From Nitrososphaeraceae archaeon (GTDB lineage Archaea > Thermoproteota > Nitrososphaeria > Nitrososphaerales > Nitrososphaeraceae), in contig WHTU01000022.1 of NCBI GenBank assembly GCA_009377575.1, forward strand, positions 1 through 47,141: DNA of 47,141 bases. Direction: 5' to 3'. Position 1 is the first letter of the stretch. Each line of letters opens with the position of its first letter. Positions 33,771 through 42,879 of this stretch are shown piece by piece. Under the pieces are notes generated by a model. The model was not told where the DNA came from. It made no database searches and worked only from the letters and a program-made list of their open reading frames with translations. The translations under genes were made by a program, and so were the position numbers.

Positions 33771-34214
33771 TTACAAATCCTGCAATAAATAATCTACATG
33801 CTCTTTCAATTTTTTCATTGTTATTGATTTTGAAATATAACATTCTTGATCAAGCTCGGGAAATATTTCTTGCAACGCTTTATAGTTTACCTCATATCCT
33901 GTAATAAAGCAGACTGTGATTATTGGATCTAGTTTTTTTAGCTCCTTATACAGGTCAAAACCATCCATACCTGGCATTCTTACATCTATTAATGAAATAT
34001 TATAATAGTGTGGTTTGAAATTTGATAATGCTTCTCTAGGATCATTATATGTATCCACCTTAAATCCCGCTTGACCTTCCAAAGTAGCTTTATATAGTGA
34101 GGTGATATCGGGATCATCATCTACTACCAGTATCTTCATATTTTTCCGTTCAGCGTCCCCTATGTCCGATATCCGACCAGACTGCATAAAAGGAGTCTGA
34201 TTGTCGTTAGCCAT
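33771..34214 (-). CDS. Single-domain response regulator
   Basis: About 147 residues from the ATG at 34214. The start is chosen because it overlaps the stop of the upstream gene by 8 bases (translational coupling), while the longer frame to 34253 would overlap by 47. The receiver domain has ILVVDDDPDIT, the phospho-acceptor Asp in SLIDVRMPGMDG, Thr in FITGYE and Lys in YISKSIT. No output domain, so it probably acts by protein contact. No kinase is adjacent. It resembles the receiver of the gene at 2682-3527 and may share its kinase. Confidence 0.83.
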   Translation of the reverse strand: MANDNQTPFMQSGRISDIGDAERKNMKILVVDDDPDITSLYKATLEGQAGFKVDTYNDPREALSNFKPHYYNISLIDVRMPGMDGFDLYKELKKLDPIITVCFITGYEVNYKALQEIFPELDQECYISKSITMKKLKEHVDYLLQDL

Positions 34215-34578
34215 TATCAGGACTAAAGAACTTTTGCGTTTCGACAGTAGCATTACCTAATACTTCAGAGGTCTCGTTTATGATGGTTCCAGCTGATTTT
34301 GATGTAGCAACCTTTTCAGTAACATTACCCAGGAATTCTCCTGTCTCAATCATAGCTCCTCGTATCGATTGTGATACTTCATCATGAGCCGATGTTGTCG
34401 ATGCTGGAGGAGAAGGAGTGATGGTGGTGGTAGAGTTGGTATTCTGATTAATTGTCGAATCTGTCTGGCCATATACTGAATCTAAAGATCCTCGTACTGC
34501 CGATATCAAGCTAAAAATCAATAAAAGTACAGTGATCACAGGTACCATTCGATCTATTTCCATTGGATGCAAAAACAA
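34207..34578 (-). CDS. Small membrane-anchored protein coupled to the response regulator
   Basis: A 123-residue protein with an N-terminal signal/anchor (about 10-30), a Thr/Ser/Pro-rich linker and two related helices: GAMIETGEFLGNVTEKVATS and INETSEVLGNATVETQKFF, i.e. an imperfect internal repeat. The stop overlaps the start of the response regulator by 8 bases, so they form an operon. It may be an exported sensor or surface component of that circuit. No family recognised. Confidence 0.6.
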   Translation of the reverse strand: MFLHPMEIDRMVPVITVLLLIFSLISAVRGSLDSVYGQTDSTINQNTNSTTTITPSPPASTTSAHDEVSQSIRGAMIETGEFLGNVTEKVATSKSAGTIINETSEVLGNATVETQKFFSPDNG

Positions 34579-34641
34579 TATAAAATAATCAACTTAATAT
34601 CCTTTCATCTTGATAAAGCATATAATACTCATTTCAATTAG

Positions 34642-34809
34642 ACCGTAGAAGGAAATAGAAAGTGTGACTACTTTTTTGATTGCCAATCTACTTCTGCTAG
34701 CGGCTCAAAAGGAAAAGATTTGGAGAATCTCTATGAAATAATAAGCCACTTTGACGAAGTATCGTGCCCTAGCGTTCATTATGGGTCAAGCAGATGCTTC
34801 ACATTGTAA
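34642..34809 (+). other. Open frame, possible gene remnant
   Basis: A 55-codon frame without a normal start: CDYFFDCQSTSASGSKGKDL, ENLYEIISHFDEVSCPSVHY, then stop. It contains three Cys and looks coding, but has no initiation codon or family match. The remaining bases to 34966 contain only the promoter of the next gene (TATA-like CTTTAAAATC near 34935). Confidence 0.28.
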
Positions 34810-34966
34810 AAGGTAAACAACACAAGCTCAGATTTCTAACTACCGCCGAACTCATTTCTTTTTTTAAGTCTTATTTAATATGCCGCCTCGAAAGTTTAGC
34901 TTTCAATATTGCTACACAGGACCCATATGCAACACTTTAAAATCAATCATTGATTATATTAAGTAG

Positions 34967-35773
34967 ATGTCATCCTCTTTACAGAGAAATGAAGTGGTGT
35001 ACTCCTCGGCCAACATGCCACAGTTACAATCGCCGTTTTTGATCTGTGGCTTTCCTGGAAGTGGGTATGTTGGAAAGATTGCAATCGACCATTTGATTCA
35101 GGAACTAAATGCAAGTCATCTTGCTGATATTTACTCGAGTTCGTTTCCTCCACAGATTGTGATTAGAGGTGATGGCATCGCAGAGCTTATGAAAAATACA
35201 ATTTTTTACTCAAAGGCGTCTACTACTCCTGGTTCCAATCACGATATGCTTTTATTGACTGGAGACTCACAACCAGAAAATCCGAATTCTGCATATTTTT
35301 TATCCGACCAAATCATAGATATCGCTAACAAGTTTAGTACAAAAAAGATCATCACTTTGGCAGCATATGTTACTGGAACTTTTGTGGACAAGCCTAGGAT
35401 TTTCGGAACAGCTACTGATTCAAACATTGTGAGGACATTTAAGGAAAAAAATATTTTGACCATGGATAGTGGCACTATTGCAGGAATGAATGGCCTAATT
35501 ATCGGTGTGGGAAAACTTCGGGGATTGCAAGGCACTTGTTTATTAGTAGAAACATCAGGTTATGTCGTTGACGCCAAAGCTTCCAAGGCTATTCTAGAAA
35601 GCCTACTTTCAATACTTGGACTAACGGTGGATATGAGTAACCTCGAAAAGAAAGCACGAGACACGGAGGCATTAATCCAAACAATACAACAGCAGGCTGC
35701 AGAGAAAGTATTGGAGAATCAACAACACCCAGGTGTTCTACGTAAACCAGTTAACACAGGTTATATTAGCTAA
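34967..35773 (+). CDS. PAC2-family protein (proteasome assembly chaperone-like)
   Basis: A 268-residue protein. FLICGFPGSGYVGKIAIDHL is the family's N-terminal signature. DMLLLTGDSQPENPNSAYFL, IITLAAYVTGTFVDKPRIFG and TIAGMNGLIIGVGKLRGLQG follow in family order. A C-terminal helix (about 230-255) ends the protein. PAC2 proteins are related to eukaryotic proteasome assembly chaperones 1/2; in archaea they form oligomers and some are ATP-independent proteasome activators. A TATA-like CTTTAAAATC about 27 bases before the ATG suggests a leaderless mRNA. This is core-genome-like, unlike its neighbours. Confidence 0.9.
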   Translation: MSSSLQRNEVVYSSANMPQLQSPFLICGFPGSGYVGKIAIDHLIQELNASHLADIYSSSFPPQIVIRGDGIAELMKNTIFYSKASTTPGSNHDMLLLTGDSQPENPNSAYFLSDQIIDIANKFSTKKIITLAAYVTGTFVDKPRIFGTATDSNIVRTFKEKNILTMDSGTIAGMNGLIIGVGKLRGLQGTCLLVETSGYVVDAKASKAILESLLSILGLTVDMSNLEKKARDTEALIQTIQQQAAEKVLENQQHPGVLRKPVNTGYIS

Positions 35774-36179
35774 TTATCTAGTTGAAACCCGGGTTTCATG
35801 ATCAAACTGATAATATTCTGCATTATTTTCAAATCCTTTCATCATACTGCTATTTCTTGAATGGTATAATCTAGGGAATAAGAGATGGATATTTCTTAAA
35901 TAATTATCCATAACTTCATTACGCACTACACATTAAATTCTTAGAAATTGCTTTCGTGCGGATCACGTATTTCTTATTAGACATATTTGAAAGATTCCCC
36001 AGACAATGAATAGAACAAAATCAGAACTAGCAAAACAACAATCGAAGTATTAAGATTAATCGGATTCAAATAGATAAGTATTAAATATTGCACTTCTATC
36101 AATAATGATGAATAAAAATTGAAACTAAAACTAAATGATCATGTCTGATTCTCAGTTCTCAGTTATTCGGAGATAAATT
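35774..36179. other. Intergenic region before the restriction-modification locus
   Basis: About 400 AT-rich bases. A perfect 16-bp palindrome TGAAACCCGGGTTTCA lies at 35783-35798, just after the PAC2 stop. No gene seen. Confidence 0.4.
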
Positions 36180-37037
36180 ATGAAGCATCAGGAAAAAATA
36201 CTGGATGAGTATGGGCCTAAATGTTACCCTTTTTTAAAATGGGCAGGTGGTAAAACTCAGTTGTTACCTAAAATAAGTAAGGCTGTACCTCATTCTTATG
36301 ATCGATATTTTGAGCCTTTCTTAGGTGGAGGAGCAGTGTTCTTTTATATGATATCAAACAATACTTTGAGATCTGAGGCACATCTTATTGACTCCAATAA
36401 GGAGCTAATTAATACATATAATGTGATAAAGTCTAATGTCGAAGAACTTATTATGATCCTTTCTAAATATCAAGAAGAATACAATAAATCACCTGTAAAA
36501 TCCTACTATGATTTGAGGAATAAATTTAATCGTAACTTAACTAGTATAGAAAAAGCAGCGCGAACTATAGCGCTTAACAAGACTTGTTATAATGGATTGT
36601 ATAGAGTCAACAGAAATGGTGAGTTCAATGTCCCTATCGGGAGGTATAAAAAACCTGTCATTTGTGATAGCGAAAATCTAAGAAACATACATAATGCACT
36701 TCTTAATTCCAAGACATACCTTTATGTAGATGATTATAGATCGATTCTAGTTGATAAAACTAATGAGAATGATTTTATTTACCTAGATCCACCATATGAC
36801 CCTGTAAGTGCAACAGCTAAATTCACCGGATATACCGAATGTGGATTTACTAACAAAGATCAGAGGGATCTATCACGAGTATTTATGAAGCTAACCGACC
36901 GAGGATGCAAAGTTCTGTTAAGTAATTCTGATACTCCATACATTAGAGATTTATACAAGGACTTTTCAAGATATATGCATCAAGTCTACGCTTTAAGAAG
37001 TATTAGACCTACGAAAAAGGTCCTATTAATAACTTGA
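36180..37037 (+). CDS. D12-class DNA adenine methylase 1
   Basis: A 285-residue alpha-class (Dam/DpnM type) N6-adenine methylase. Motif I (SAM binding) is FLKWAGGKTQLLP and then FEPFLGGGAVFF. Motif IV is FIYLDPPYDP. Target-domain motifs include NKTCYNGLYRVNRNGEFNVP. Compared with methylase 2 the last part is shortened: after RSI it reads RPTKKVLLIT and stops, missing the usual INS...G..EL..NY ending. That may be a small deletion; the enzyme could still work, since the catalytic motifs are intact. First gene of the locus. Confidence 0.88.
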   Translation: MKHQEKILDEYGPKCYPFLKWAGGKTQLLPKISKAVPHSYDRYFEPFLGGGAVFFYMISNNTLRSEAHLIDSNKELINTYNVIKSNVEELIMILSKYQEEYNKSPVKSYYDLRNKFNRNLTSIEKAARTIALNKTCYNGLYRVNRNGEFNVPIGRYKKPVICDSENLRNIHNALLNSKTYLYVDDYRSILVDKTNENDFIYLDPPYDPVSATAKFTGYTECGFTNKDQRDLSRVFMKLTDRGCKVLLSNSDTPYIRDLYKDFSRYMHQVYALRSIRPTKKVLLIT

Positions 37038-37332
37038 AGAAAAATAACCATACGCCTGCTAAGAAACAGAGGTTTGATTTCCATATTTCCAGCTTAGGAT
37101 TGATACGTAGTCAAAGCTTCAGGCATGAGTACAAGATTATAATTTGTCAACTTTGCCTAAGTGTCTTCGCTTTTGTTAAGTTTGAAATCCTTGTGGTTAA
37201 TTATCAAGATATGTTTGAAGCCTTCTTCTGCTTAAGAAATAGGTCTATGGTTGCTTGCTGTGGGCTCCTAGTAAGATCAAGCCTACAGAAATCATTTAAA
37301 TGATTGTGCAATAATGTCAAGATAGGGTACCC

Positions 37333-38238
37333 TTGGTGAGAATATATACTCATGAGACATTTGAGAATAGCCTCATGGATCAAAGGTTACCTCAGACCTT
37401 CCCCTTTGTGAAATGGGCGGGAGGAAAAACTCAACTATTAGATAGAATTGATAAACTCGTTCCTAAAGCATTTGACCGCTATTTCGAACCTTTCTTGGGG
37501 GGTGGTGCCTTATTCTATCATTTGGCGATGAATAGGCAGTTCATCGCCTATTTATCTGACATAAATCAGGAACTGATAAATGTCTATGAAGTCGTTAAGT
37601 CAAATGTTGAAGGATTAATAGATGTTCTTAGGGTTTTTAAGGAAGAATATTATAAAGCACCCGAAATTTTCTATCGTGAGCTAAGGGATGAATTCGATAC
37701 TGAGAATAGAAGTCGTGTTGAGAAGGCTGCTAAGCTTATTACACTAAACAAAACTTGCTACAATGGACTCTATCGCGTGAATTCCCATGGTAAGTTCAAT
37801 GTTCCTATGGGGAGATATAAAAATCCGATTATATATGATAGTAAAAACCTGCGCAATGCAAGTTTGATACTTGGATCATTAGAATCTCATCTATATTGGG
37901 AAGACTATCAGAAAATATTAGCTGATAAAGCCCAGGAAGGGGACTTCGTTTATTTGGATCCTCCTTACAATCCTATGACTTCTACCGCAAATTTTACAGG
38001 GTATACCGGTACTGGATTTACTAAAAAGGACCAAGAATGTTTGGCTAAAATTTTTAAGGAGCTAGATACAAGAGGATGTAAAATTCTCCTGAGCAATTCC
38101 GATACTGAGTATGTTAAAGAGTTATACGCTGATTATGCGAAGAATATACTTCAGGTTACCGTACGAAGGAATATCAATAGTAGAGCCTCCAAGAGGCTAG
38201 GACATATGGAGTTATTAATCCGTAATTACTCAAACTAG
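37333..38238 (+). CDS. D12-class DNA adenine methylase 2
   Basis: A 301-residue paralogue of the preceding gene with all motifs: FVKWAGGKTQLLD, FEPFLGGGALFYH, FVYLDPPYNP, and a complete C-terminus (RRNINSRASKRLGHMELLIR). The TTG at 37333 and the GTG at 37336 precede an ATG at 37375; the conserved part begins only after that ATG, so the shorter form is possible. The roughly 300-base spacer before it has no supported gene. Two similar methylases next to one nuclease suggest an asymmetric site with one enzyme per strand, or a duplication. Confidence 0.9.
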   Translation: MVRIYTHETFENSLMDQRLPQTFPFVKWAGGKTQLLDRIDKLVPKAFDRYFEPFLGGGALFYHLAMNRQFIAYLSDINQELINVYEVVKSNVEGLIDVLRVFKEEYYKAPEIFYRELRDEFDTENRSRVEKAAKLITLNKTCYNGLYRVNSHGKFNVPMGRYKNPIIYDSKNLRNASLILGSLESHLYWEDYQKILADKAQEGDFVYLDPPYNPMTSTANFTGYTGTGFTKKDQECLAKIFKELDTRGCKILLSNSDTEYVKELYADYAKNILQVTVRRNINSRASKRLGHMELLIRNYSN

Positions 38239-38259
38239 CAAATATACATTTTACCAATC

Positions 38260-39570
38260 TTGACTATACAAACTACGGATGGTAAAGCAAAACGAAAAAG
38301 ACTAATTGAAAAGTGGGAAGACATAGTTAATTATCTAGGTCTTGATTTAGATAGGGATAATATCTACTATATCAAAGCTAATCAGATTAAGAAAATTACC
38401 AAACAAGAACTACGACTTATGGCAAAAATGGATACCTTAGAAAGTGTCCCTTCTATATTACGTAAAACCAAAAGGTTTCTTCTTCCTATCAATAGAAACG
38501 AGTACGCAATTCCAAAAGGTAAGGGATATCATATCCTAGAGAACCTTCAGAATAAACCTATAACTTACTTTTCACATCTTCCATTTCCAAAATCCGCACT
38601 GCGGACAGAAAGTGAGAGTGTGTTTCTAGATTATGCCAATTCATGCGGCTTACTTGAGAAGTTTACAAATCAAAGTGGTTTTGTACTAACTATGAGAAAT
38701 AGAACAACAACACCGACATTCAGTTTCTTTGTTAATGATAAAACCATAGAGGTAAATCATGCTCAAATAGAAATAGATGCCTGCTATGAAAGTTTGAACC
38801 AGATTGTTATCTTCGAAGCAAAGATAGGAATACCCAGTTCGTTCAGTATAAGACAACTTTACTATCCGTTTAGAACATACTATGAACACAATAAAGAGAT
38901 CAGAACTATTCTGTTCTGCTTGGAACCCAAAGAAAAAATATACTCATTCTGGGAATATGGGTTTAGTCCGTATGATAGGCCTGAATCCATTAATCTCATA
39001 AATGCTGCACATTATAAAATTGTAATATCAAAAACTATTTCAGCCAACAGCTTCAAAGGTATTCCTGAAGATAAAAATTTAAGAAGAGTCGGAATACCTC
39101 AGGCCGATGACGTAAATAAAATAATTGAATTTTCTATACGCGTTCTCGAAGGATATGATAACGCGGAGAGCATCAGAAACGTTCTAGGTTTTGTCAATCG
39201 TCAGAGCTCCTATTATCGTCAGGCTGCTGAAATGTTAGGCTTAGTGGAAACTACAGAAGGATATAGATATAGGCTGACTGACAAAGGAGAAAAACTTGTA
39301 AAATTGAGCGGTCAGGCTAGATCTAGTTTTGTTTGTAAGTTATTACTACAATTTCCAATTATAAATGAAATATTTTTGGAGATCAGTAGTGACAGAAACA
39401 AGGTAGTAACAAGAAGAGAAATAGAAGATTTGATAGTTAGAAATTCTAGTATAAATGGAAGTACCGTGTTGAGAAGAAGTAGAACTATAATTTCGTGGTT
39501 TAAATGGATAAGAAATAATCTAGGAATAGTTAATGTAGACACGAACGGGATAATTAGGTTTGCAAGCTAA
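38260..39570 (+). CDS. Type II restriction endonuclease, PD-(D/E)XK
   Basis: A 436-residue protein starting with TTG 21 bases after methylase 2. The middle contains the nuclease core: VNHAQIEIDACYESLNQIVI followed by FEAKIG, i.e. an acidic residue, D...EAK, as in PD-(D/E)XK enzymes. The N-terminal part (about 1-120) is probably target recognition. The C-terminal part (about 310-436) has a winged-helix pattern (YRLTDKGEKLVKL) and a second one near the end. Position directly after two methylases makes a restriction role very likely. The recognition sequence cannot be read. Confidence 0.8.
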   Translation: MTIQTTDGKAKRKRLIEKWEDIVNYLGLDLDRDNIYYIKANQIKKITKQELRLMAKMDTLESVPSILRKTKRFLLPINRNEYAIPKGKGYHILENLQNKPITYFSHLPFPKSALRTESESVFLDYANSCGLLEKFTNQSGFVLTMRNRTTTPTFSFFVNDKTIEVNHAQIEIDACYESLNQIVIFEAKIGIPSSFSIRQLYYPFRTYYEHNKEIRTILFCLEPKEKIYSFWEYGFSPYDRPESINLINAAHYKIVISKTISANSFKGIPEDKNLRRVGIPQADDVNKIIEFSIRVLEGYDNAESIRNVLGFVNRQSSYYRQAAEMLGLVETTEGYRYRLTDKGEKLVKLSGQARSSFVCKLLLQFPIINEIFLEISSDRNKVVTRREIEDLIVRNSSINGSTVLRRSRTIISWFKWIRNNLGIVNVDTNGIIRFAS

Positions 39571-39723
39571 CTAACTCCATAATTAATTACGTCAGTTTTT
39601 AGTCTTTTGAACAGTATATGGTGATTTAGATGAACTCTCTAGGAGTGTTGCACCACAGAGTCTTTTTTGGCCTAAGCTCCGGATCGCAGTTGCAAAAGGC
39701 ATATAGCAAGTCTCTTATAGAAA

Positions 39724-39969
39724 ATGTATCAAGCGGAAAGCAACAATACAGGGGATTCATTGACAGAGAAGTTTGTAGATCCAGAGTCACTAATGCTAGG
39801 TGCTCCAGAGCAGACAGAGGAGAATGACGCACTAAGTCGAATGGTTGACGAATGTGGAATAATCAAACCTAGTAGTGAAATGGAAGAAGGTGAGGAAATA
39901 GCAGAGTGTCAAGAGAGGATTATTAATAAGACAGACTCTACCACAAACACTGAAGGAACTGAAAGATGA
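39724..39969 (+). CDS. Acidic hydrophilic protein, hypothetical
   Basis: An 81-residue Glu/Ser/Thr-rich ORF with no domain recognised. Its stop overlaps the ATG of the short frame at 39966 (ATGA), which argues that it is real. It lies after the restriction locus in a region of decayed mobile genes. Confidence 0.42.
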   Translation: MYQAESNNTGDSLTEKFVDPESLMLGAPEQTEENDALSRMVDECGIIKPSSEMEEGEEIAECQERIINKTDSTTNTEGTER

Positions 39970-40305
39970 CTATTACATTATACTTAATGGCCTTAGCCTT
40001 CATGTTCTTAGGCCTGCAGCTACAACTAGCTTGCGGGCCTAGCGAGAGTGTGGATTTGACCCTAATGTAGACCCAGAAGCATTAACAGATGCTCAAAAGG
40101 AATTGAATCAATCAAATCGCGGCTAAACCACTTTTTATTTACTCCTTTCGCTTCTGCCGCTGCAGTCATTGCTATTGGCGAAGGAGTAGGCAAAGCATAT
40201 GCAGAGACAAGATTTACAGATAGTGACATCAGAGCAAACAAAAAGACGAAAACTACTGCCGTCGAACACTCCTTAGTTAACACGATCTATGGTAAGCTAT
40301 TCTAA
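39966..40305 (+). pseudogene. Possible frameshifted small membrane protein
   Basis: The ATG at 39966 opens a hydrophobic leader (YLMALAFMFLGLQLQLACG) that stops at 40070. Other frames then continue with protein-like segments in order: CGFDPNVDPEALTDAQKELN, IAAKPLFIYSF, and finally AAVIAIGEGVGKAYAETRF, TDSDIRANKKTKTTAVEHSL, then a stop at 40303. Joined, these would be one membrane protein with two or three frameshifts. A competing minus-strand frame (40062-40283) has a signal-like start, so the reading is uncertain. Confidence 0.35.
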
Positions 40306-40307
40306 AA

Positions 40308-40574
40308 TTACTCCTTATCAAGATCAATCACTGCTAGCCTTACACGTCTAATCCTTTTCACTGCAGCAGCCGCTTCTGATTTATTGTCCCCATCTATTTC
40401 AATCTCCGTGTTTGATTCCTCTTCTGCTTTATCTAGCAGATTCAGGAGAAACCTTAAATCTCCTTTGAATCTAGTAATGTATTTTTGCTTAGTCTGTTCA
40501 GCATTAATAGCAAATATGAATAAACTGTAAGGGTCATCTGATCGCTCTTCATCATCCAAATATGGCATATTCAA
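40308..40574 (-). pseudogene. Tyrosine integrase N-terminal fragment
   Basis: An 88-residue frame starting DPYSLFIFAINAEQTKQKYI, then TRFKGDLRFL. This matches the opening of the core-binding domain of thaumarchaeal integrases (DPYSLF-AI---T---Y--R-K-FLDF). It then turns into an unrelated acidic tail and stops. No catalytic domain is present. It marks the scar of a second element. A T-arm-like sequence (GGGTTTGATTCCC) follows at about 40643. Confidence 0.5.
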
Positions 40575-41066
40575 TTCGTTCTCTCTCTTTTTTCTGGTCA
40601 GAGAATCCCATTTGAGAACTAATATTACTGTGGGCCCAAGGGGGTTTGATTCCCGTAGGTAAAGGGGCTCATTACCAGTATCAGATATATATTTGATTTA
40701 CTACCTAAAAAGTGTTTCAATTTATAGAATCATAATGGTCTATATGCAAACATTTGGAATCTTTAATGATGCCTCATATACACCCCATTCAACGCATCCG
40801 TGGAACGCTCAATATTGTAAACTAGGTTAGATCTCCAGCTGAATTTAAGCAATTTTGTAAGGCTGTTCTGAAGTAACAGACACTGGTCATGAAGAATCTG
40901 GCAAGAGCACCTAGTTGTACACTACTTCGACTTAAATGTTGGTTGGTAACTCGTATAGGAGGAGTTGAACCCAAAAGAATATTCCGAAAAATAATACGTT
41001 TGGAGAATGGGTTTCAAGGAGCATTTAACTGGCTGGATTGCTTATATATATTCGATGTGAACGCAT
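40575..41066. other. Intergenic region with a T-arm-like scrap
   Basis: About 490 bases. At about 40631-40672 the sequence around GGGTTTGATTCCC recalls a tRNA T-arm but lacks the normal C56 and a full 5-bp stem; at most it is a decayed attachment site. A weak 61-codon frame at 40889-41074 is not supported. Confidence 0.3.
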
Positions 41067-41414
41067 ATGATTAACATTAAAGGAAAGAAAATAAGCCAAC
41101 CACGAATTACAGCTGCAGATTCAAATGCAGAGTATGTCTACATAATTGAGGATCATGAGGTTTGGTTTATAGACTATATTGTAGGAATCGCATTTAAGAC
41201 ACCCGTAGACTTTAGGACTATAAACAGATACAATATCGGATTACTGGAATCGGGAAGATCCTATACTGAACTTTATGATATCAAAGATTTTCAAGATTAT
41301 ATGGAAGAGAAGGTCGGCCAAGAAATTGATATAGAGTCCTCAATAGACCCTGTAACAATGCTAGAGAAAGATGATAAAAGGATAGTGTTTCACCCCCATG
41401 AAAAATGTGTCTAA
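41067..41414 (+). CDS. Hypothetical protein
   Basis: A 115-residue protein with mixed alpha/beta composition: AEYVYIIEDHEVWFIDYIVG, DFRTINRYNIGLLESGRSYT, then an acidic end. It reads as a genuine soluble protein but matches no family I know. It lies in the same decayed mobile region as the terminase and integrase fragments and on the same strand as 41550. Confidence 0.5.
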   Translation: MINIKGKKISQPRITAADSNAEYVYIIEDHEVWFIDYIVGIAFKTPVDFRTINRYNIGLLESGRSYTELYDIKDFQDYMEEKVGQEIDIESSIDPVTMLEKDDKRIVFHPHEKCV

Positions 41415-41549
41415 CGAACTATGTAAAAGACCTCTAATTATTAATCAAATTGTGAAATTTTAACATTCAGTTGCCTTCTGTCTCTATCAAGTTCACTTCC
41501 TTCTCCTCGTTTATTCCGGAAAACACTATAAGCGATTTCAATGTAGGAA

Positions 41550-42071
41550 TTGCAAGGAATATTTCAAGAGAAGGTTAAAAGTAGTAGAAGTATCAAATCC
41601 TATCATTACTCGCCAGCCAGCCTGAACCCTTTGAATAATCCAAAGGAAATATTTCCTTTATCTTTTGATGAAGAGATAAGTATGGCTTTAACCCTTAGAT
41701 ATCATAACATGAAAGGTCCTACTGAGATAGATTGTGATAGAGAAAGCATATTCTATCGTGTTAAAGGTGGCAGCAGTACTATTGATCCTTCAAAAGAGAG
41801 ATGTTTCAAATATACTAGTGACGACAAATCGTTGTCCTGTGTATTATTTTCTACGATACATACTGGTGATAACGTTAAATTTTACAATAATAAAGATGGA
41901 ACGGTAAGACAGGAACCCGAGAATAAATACCTTATCTATCCTCTAGAAGGAAAGGATAGATTAGAAGAAATCATGAAGGAACAGAAAATAGCTAATGATT
42001 TTCCAATTGAATGTAAAACTAAAGAGGAAGCAGAAGAGAAACTTAAGAAATTATTAGGTTATGATAACTGA
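41550..42071 (+). CDS. Hypothetical protein
   Basis: A 173-residue frame with a TTG start; the first 40 residues are less convincing than the rest, so the ATG within EISMALTLRYHNMKG may be real. Segments such as ALTLRYHNMKGPTEIDCDRE, CFKYTSDDKSLSCVLFSTIH and IECKTKEEAEEKLKKLLG look like a compact alpha/beta protein. No family recognised. Another frame at 41500-41640 contains CRNCKEYFKRR, a zinc-ribbon-like scrap. Confidence 0.48.
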   Translation: MQGIFQEKVKSSRSIKSYHYSPASLNPLNNPKEIFPLSFDEEISMALTLRYHNMKGPTEIDCDRESIFYRVKGGSSTIDPSKERCFKYTSDDKSLSCVLFSTIHTGDNVKFYNNKDGTVRQEPENKYLIYPLEGKDRLEEIMKEQKIANDFPIECKTKEEAEEKLKKLLGYDN

Positions 42072-42091
42072 TTATATATTAAATCTTATAC

Positions 42092-42577
42092 TTACTTGGA
42101 CTTCTCCTCTTCCTTCTTTCGCCGCTGCCAGTATCGTTTCATACCCTTCGACATCGACTTCTGTAGCAGTAGCTCTCTGTATGTGTATTTTGCCCAGTCC
42201 AGTTTGTATGAAAGAAACATTCGTTTGTAAATACACTTGTCTTCTGGTTCTGCCTTTATCTGGTCCATTGGATCCATTGGTCTAGCTGGAGTACTGCACA
42301 GTACAATTGTTGGATCTGATTTTGCCCAGTATCTTTCTACAGTTTCACGAGCTTCCTGTATCTGGCTTGTATCAAAGTAACTAGACTCGTCTGCTACTAT
42401 CATCTTTACGTCAGTTAAACCTCTCGTACCTTTAAGGCCTAAATGTGAAGGGGACGCTTCTATTCTTACATTGTTCAGGTAGCAGACAGTATTCTTTGTT
42501 TCAAACTGAACGTAGTTACTATCAGCTTGACGGTTTATGATTTGGAACTTTTCTCTCTGCCTTTTTTTAGAATGTAC
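42092..42577 (-). pseudogene. Terminase-like ATPase fragment (viral)
   Basis: The minus-strand frame is open from 42577. It gives VCYLNNVRIEASPSHLGLKG, then GLTDVKMIVADESSYFDTSQ (Walker B hhhhDE), IQEARETVERYWAKSDPTIV, LCSTPARPMDP and EDKCIYKRMFL. The pattern follows the large terminase-like ATPase of thaumarchaeal proviruses. The Walker A part is missing. After LSY a frameshift is visible: the next frame reads GLGKIHI, where the family has GLGKIYT. It is a dead viral packaging gene. Confidence 0.6.
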
Positions 42578-42717
42578 CTACTGGCAAGGTAAGCCGCAAA
42601 GGCTGAGGCAATTGCAATAGCAATTCTTTTTTTTATTGACAATATTTGTGATGCTACATTAACTGATTTAATACTATTATAATCTTGGCTTTGTCTTTGA
42701 ATTAGTCTTTTACCGAT
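42535..42717 (-). other. Open frame with a membrane helix, no start
   Basis: A 61-codon frame ending at 42535: SIKSVNVASQILSIKKRIAI, AIASAFAAYLASRYILKKG. One hydrophobic helix with a basic end. It overlaps the terminase-like fragment in another frame and has no ATG; it may be the end of a truncated membrane protein. Confidence 0.3.
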
Positions 42718-42749
42718 TGCTTAATTAGGAATTAGTCATTTACCGATTG
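42697..42749. repeat. 21-bp direct repeat
   Basis: GAATTAGTCTTTTACCGATTG at about 42697 and the same with one change at about 42729. Together with flanking remnants it could be a small deletion or integration scar. Confidence 0.5.
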
Positions 42750-42879
42750 TACTGATGTTGTTTCAATCATTGTTAATGCAATTACGGCAACAACACACAC
42801 ATAAAGTTCGTGACATTACGTGGCATTCGGTTAAGTAATGAAAAGGTGTTGTCGTCGTACATTAATGATGTATAGTAGT

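Noticed and set aside
35783-35798. 16-bp palindrome TGAAACCCGGGTTTCA
   Set aside because: One perfect 16-bp palindrome is expected about once by chance in a window of this size.
37034-37303. 89-residue ORF between the two methylases
   Set aside because: Hydrophobic, Cys-rich composition with no domain; looks like spacer after the shortened methylase 1.
40062-40283. Minus-strand 73-residue frame with a signal-like N-terminus
   Set aside because: Competes with plus-strand segments that read as one frameshifted protein; neither is certain, so it was not called as a gene.
40631-40672. Possible tRNA gene around GGGTTTGATTCCC
   Set aside because: No matching acceptor, D-arm or anticodon arm, and the T-arm stem is incomplete; at best an attachment-site scrap.
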